This document shows positions 62,436 to 64,000 of a stretch of DNA of 64,000 bases, piece by piece. The notes under the pieces were generated by a model. That model did not search any database. It worked only from the letters and a program-made list of their open reading frames with translations, and was not told the origin of the DNA. Position numbers and translations under genes: made by a program. The stretch is from assembly GCA_002708925.1 (NCBI GenBank), contig PAPN01000039.1:55355-119354 (forward strand), written 5' to 3'. The first letter of the stretch is position 1, and every line of letters starts with the position of its first letter. Source of the stretch: Paracoccaceae bacterium. Lineage in GTDB: Bacteria > Pseudomonadota > Alphaproteobacteria > Rhodobacterales > Rhodobacteraceae.

Positions 62436-62482
62436 AGTGCGTTTCGCAAGGGAACCCGAAACAAAATCAGGTATTACGGGTG

Positions 62483-62527
62483 TCCGAATCACTAAGAATC
62501 GCTATTGATTCGGATCAGCGAATCACT
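62483..62527. promoter_or_regulatory. Inverted and direct repeats upstream of rpoD
   Basis: TCCGAATC (62483-62490) pairs with GATTCGGA (62507-62514), and CGAATCACT recurs at 62486 and 62519 (33 bases apart). These lie 62 to 106 bases before the rpoD ATG and could form a regulator site or leader structure. No function is proven. Confidence 0.35.
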
Positions 62528-62588
62528 CGTCGACCTGAAGCCACTGCAAGAGATTGCACCCGTGCTGGACTAAGAGCAGGAGTAATAC

Positions 62589-64000
62589 ATGGCCGCGAAA
62601 GACAACGAAGACGCCAAGTCCGTAGATCAGGACGCCGAAGTCTCCTTGGACATGAGCCAAGCCGCCGTCAAAAAGATGATCGCCGAAGCGCGCGAGCGCG
62701 GCTACATCACCTATGACCAGCTGAACCAGGTTCTGCCGCCCGACCAGGTGTCCTCGGAACAGATCGAGGACGTGATGTCGATGCTGTCTGAAATGGGCAT
62801 CAATGTCATCGAAGACGATGAGGTTGACGAAGAAGAGGCCAAGACCACCGCCGTTGTGGACGTGTCCTCGAATAAGGGTGAGGTTGCGGTTGCCTCGGGC
62901 GGGAACGAAAAGCTGGACCGCACCGACGATCCGGTCCGGATGTACCTGCGCGAGATGGGCTCGGTCGAGCTGCTGAGCCGCGAGGGCGAGATCGCCATCG
63001 CCAAACGCATCGAGGCCGGCCGCAACACGATGATCTCGGGCCTGTGCGAAAGCCCGCTGACCTTCCAGGCGATCACCATCTGGCGGGACGAACTTCTGTC
63101 CGAAGACATTCTGCTGCGCGATGTGATCGATCTGGAAACCACCTTTGGCAACCAGATGGGCGATGACGACGAGGAAGAGCCCGTCGTGGACGCGGCCAAC
63201 GTGTCTCAGGCCCCCAAATCCGAGGAAAAATCCCAGCAGCCCGAACTGGACGCCGACGGTAATCCGATCAGAAACACCGACGACGATGACGATGACGACG
63301 AACAGGCCAACATGAGCCTGGCGGCGATGGAAGCCGCCCTGAAACCCAGAGTGCTGGAGACGCTGAACCGCATCGCCTATGACTTTGAAACCCTGTCGGA
63401 AATGCAGGACAGCCGGATCTCGGCCACGCTGAACGAGGATGGCTCGTTCAGCGAGCGCGACGAGGCGATGTACCAGAAACTGCGCGCCGAAATCGTGGAG
63501 CTGGTGAACGAGCTGCACCTGCATAACAACCGGATCGAGGCGCTGATCGACCAGCTGTATGGCATCAATCGCCGCGTGATGCAGATCGACAGCGCGATGG
63601 TGAAACTGGCCGATCAGGCCCGCATCAACCGCCGCGAATTCATCGAGGCCTATCGCGGCCGCGAGCTGGACCCGAACTGGCTGGACGACATGTCTCAGAA
63701 AACCGGGCGCGGCTGGCAGATGCTGATGGAACGCTCGACCGACAAGATCGAAGAACTGCGCAACGACATGGCGCAGGTCGGGCAATATGTGGGTCTGGAC
63801 ATCAGCGAATTCCGCCGCATCGTGTCTCAGGTCCAGAAGGGCGAAAAAGAGGCCCGCCAGGCGAAAAAGGAAATGGTCGAGGCGAACCTGCGCCTGGTGA
63901 TCTCGATCGCCAAGAAATACACCAACCGCGGCCTGCAATTCCTTGATCTTATTCAGGAAGGCAACATCGGTCTGATGAAGGCGGTCGATAAGTTCGAATA
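62589..64000 (+). CDS. rpoD: RNA polymerase sigma-70 factor RpoD, N-terminal part (cut by window edge)
   Basis: The primary sigma factor that directs housekeeping transcription. The 470 visible codons start [12 protein letters not shown] and show region 1.1, region 1.2 ([32 protein letters not shown]), the acidic non-conserved region (EARLY DDDEEEP and a run of eight Asp), and the start of region 2 ([40 protein letters not shown]). Regions 2.4 to 4 lie beyond the window. RBS AGGAG precedes the ATG. It follows dnaG in the same direction. Confidence 0.97.
   Translation, partial: MAAKDNEDAKSVDQDAEVSLDMSQAAVKKMIAEARERGYITYDQLNQVLPPDQVSSEQIEDVMSMLSEMGINVIEDDEVDEEEAKTTAVVDVSSNKGEVAVASGGNEKLDRTDDPVRMYLREMGSVELLSREGEIAIAKRIEAGRNTMISGLCESPLTFQAITIWRDELLSEDILLRDVIDLETTFGNQMGDDDEEEPVVDAANVSQAPKSEEKSQQPELDADGNPIRNTDDDDDDDEQANMSLAAMEAALKPRVLETLNRIAYDFETLSEMQDSRISATLNEDGSFSERDEAMYQKLRAEIVELVNELHLHNNRIEALIDQLYGINRRVMQIDSAMVKLADQARINRREFIEAYRGRELDPNWLDDMSQKTGRGWQMLMERSTDKIEELRNDMAQVGQYVGLDISEFRRIVSQVQKGEKEARQAKKEMVEANLRLVISIAKKYTNRGLQFLDLIQEGNIGLMKAVDKFE

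Overview
The window looks like chromosome of a marine alphaproteobacterium of the Roseobacter group (Rhodobacteraceae). Evidence is GC-rich coding sequence, a DddL-type DMSP lyase, a complete polyhydroxyalkanoate (PHA) module with CTGC-N3-GCAG boxes like those of Paracoccus PhaR, SdhE preceded by a helix-turn-helix (HTH) gene, DUF2842 and DUF6524-type proteins, and a dnaG-rpoD pair. No transposase, integrase, phage gene or CRISPR array was seen, and no gene-free stretch exceeds 300 bases. The functional assignments rest on motif reading and memory of the families, not on database searches.

Layout. 1-5250: 5' part of parE, an odd peroxiredoxin, DMSP lyase, GNAT acetyltransferase, epoxide-hydrolase-like enzyme, PPK2. 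5407-8473: DUF1007 protein plus His-rich NicO metal transporter, then a MATE exporter. 8470-12252: small conserved protein, VOC protein, aspartate-type aminotransferase, a nonsense-interrupted HTH gene, sdhE, a MarR regulator, glyoxalase I. 12270-14547: a Slam-like outer-membrane translocon paired with a candidate surface lipoprotein. 14767-17915: thyX, an HPF-like protein, small secreted protein, cold-shock protein, ArsC/Spx-like protein. 17872-20398: a bufferin-type copper metallophore operon (bufA, bufB, bufC, DoxX) whose DoxX gene is frameshifted. 20613-24977: thrS, two alpha/beta hydrolases, a VOC protein, a small membrane protein. 25068-29560: phaZ divergent from phaC-phaP-phaR, then a LysR gene.

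30538-40218 is a nine-gene minus-strand block that looks like a gamma-glutamyl amine catabolic island. It holds an ABC importer (ATPase, substrate-binding protein with an in-frame amber codon, two permeases), two PuuA-like glutamine synthetases, a class I glutamine amidotransferase, a PuuB-like FAD oxidase and a DegT-family aminotransferase. TTTGATCAAA-type palindromes lie in its upstream and internal promoter regions. 40370-46464: two TerB paralogues, an unknown gene, pyrG, secG, a DUF6524-type gene, purA, DUF2842. 46465-49751: a quinone/catechol-type group (glutathionyl-hydroquinone reductase, YgiD dioxygenase, DoxX) divergent from a LysR gene. 49863-54632: psd-pssA, tRNA-Glu, recJ, hom. 54749-60439: small lipoprotein, TetR regulator, membrane protein, three Tad pilus genes (TadE/TadE/TadG), a GFA-like protein, small periplasmic protein. 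60483-64000: dnaG and the start of rpoD.

The items most worth a second look are the three single-site lesions (TGA at 10764, frameshift near 18155, TAG at 39062), the bufferin operon with a hairpin between precursor and maturation genes, the Slam-lipoprotein pair, the shared TTTGATCAAA palindromes of the amine island, and the PhaR-type boxes of the PHA module.
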